64,000 bases of DNA from Thiohalobacter thiocyanaticus (GTDB lineage: Bacteria; Pseudomonadota; Gammaproteobacteria; Thiohalobacterales; Thiohalobacteraceae): assembly GCF_003932505.1 (NCBI RefSeq), contig NZ_QZMU01000001.1, forward strand, positions 1-64,000, read 5' to 3'. Position 1 is the first letter of the stretch. Each line of letters begins with the position of its first letter. The notes beneath the pieces are model-generated. The model saw only the letters and a list, made by a program, of their open reading frames with translations, did no database searches and was not told the origin of the DNA. Position numbers and translations under genes: made by a program. Shown here piece by piece: positions 63,836 through 64,000 of the stretch.

Positions 63836-64000
63836 TTACATGGTATGGGTCGGCCGTTCGGCCTTGAGCGCGCCGGCGAGATAGGTCTCGATCTTGTTGC
63901 GGGCGCTGCCACCGTCCTGGTCACTGAACTGCACGCCGATGCCGGTCGCGCGGCTGCCCTGTGCGCCCTTGGGCGTGATCCAGATGATGCGCCCGGCCAC
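63836..64000 (-). CDS. pilZ: Type IV pilus assembly protein PilZ, C-terminal part
   Basis: The minus-strand frame enters from the right edge and ends at TAA 63836-63838. The 54 visible residues begin VAGRIIWITPKGAQGSRATG, then IGVQFSDQDGG, and end ALKAERPTHTM. This is the well-conserved second half of PilZ, the pilus-biogenesis protein that does not itself bind cyclic-di-GMP. Linkage to the tatD-type gene 104 nt downstream supports it. The N-terminus and probable holB lie beyond the window. Confidence 0.88.
   Translation of the reverse strand: MAGRIIWITPKGAQGSRATGIGVQFSDQDGGSARNKIETYLAGALKAERPTHTM

Overview
The window is GC-rich, densely coded bacterial chromosome, best explained as a gammaproteobacterium. 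Diagnostic gammaproteobacterial arrangements are a GacA/UvrY-type regulator followed by uvrC and pgsA with tRNA-Gly, tRNA-Cys and tRNA-Leu behind, rimB-rimK, fadE, and tatD next to the type IV pilus pilZ. A dissimilatory-type ATP sulfurylase (sat), a DsrE-like exported protein and a NhaD antiporter point towards a sulfur-oxidising, possibly saline or alkaline-adapted Chromatiales/Ectothiorhodospiraceae-like organism; that is inference. A 2-oxoglutarate dehydrogenase operon and a full beta-oxidation operon argue against strict obligate autotrophy.

Layout. 1-3.1 kb is the end of an integrated mobile element: a P4-type integrase, a small protein, then a translationally coupled run (AlpA-type regulator, a 51-residue protein, a Cys-rich protein, a decayed winged-helix gene) and three copies of a 15-bp palindrome. 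3.4-11.1 kb is the most interesting region: a VpsR-like sigma-54 activator, an outer-membrane barrel with N-terminal coiled coil, and an oppositely oriented run of a C39-type peptidase, two small exported proteins and two very glycine-rich secreted proteins, preceded by a near-consensus sigma-54 promoter. Its composition resembles Pseudomonas Fap functional-amyloid secretion (FapD, FapF and FapB/C-like parts), but the main exported proteins are glycine-rich paralogues; I suggest a variant surface-fibre system. 11.4-16.5 kb holds uvrY, a family-5 uracil-DNA glycosylase, uvrC, pgsA, three tRNAs and a DsrE-like protein. 16.6-26.9 kb holds class I aldolase, a PEP-CTERM protein with its own sigma-54-like promoter, a flavin reductase, NfeD and slipin, MddA-like methyltransferase, a hydrolase-LuxR fusion, nadA and MscS.

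27.2-32.8 kb is sucA-sucB-lpdA. 33-36.7 kb has an MgtC-type membrane protein, a methyltransferase and sat. 36.8-41.0 kb is a five-gene operon joining RimB, RimK, an aspartoacylase-like protein, a Ser/Thr kinase and a PP2C phosphatase. 41.1-45.1 kb has YceI, cytochrome b561, an SDR, a macrodomain protein and a small stress/envelope set. 45.7-51.9 kb is a SulP-USP-NhaD operon downstream of an OmpR-type two-component pair, with a periodic direct-repeat box between them. 52.1-54.4 kb has a class V aminotransferase and a YiiX-like hydrolase. 54.4-62.3 kb is a beta-oxidation operon. The end has a PilZ-domain protein, a TatD-type DNase and the 3' end of pilZ.

About 18 disabling indels or stops fall in the first 21.3 kb, against one in the remaining 42.7 kb. 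Most break conserved genes by a single base, so many are probably sequencing or assembly errors; the winged-helix gene at 270-723 and NfeD are the worst affected. Palindromic repeat elements of three families are scattered between genes.
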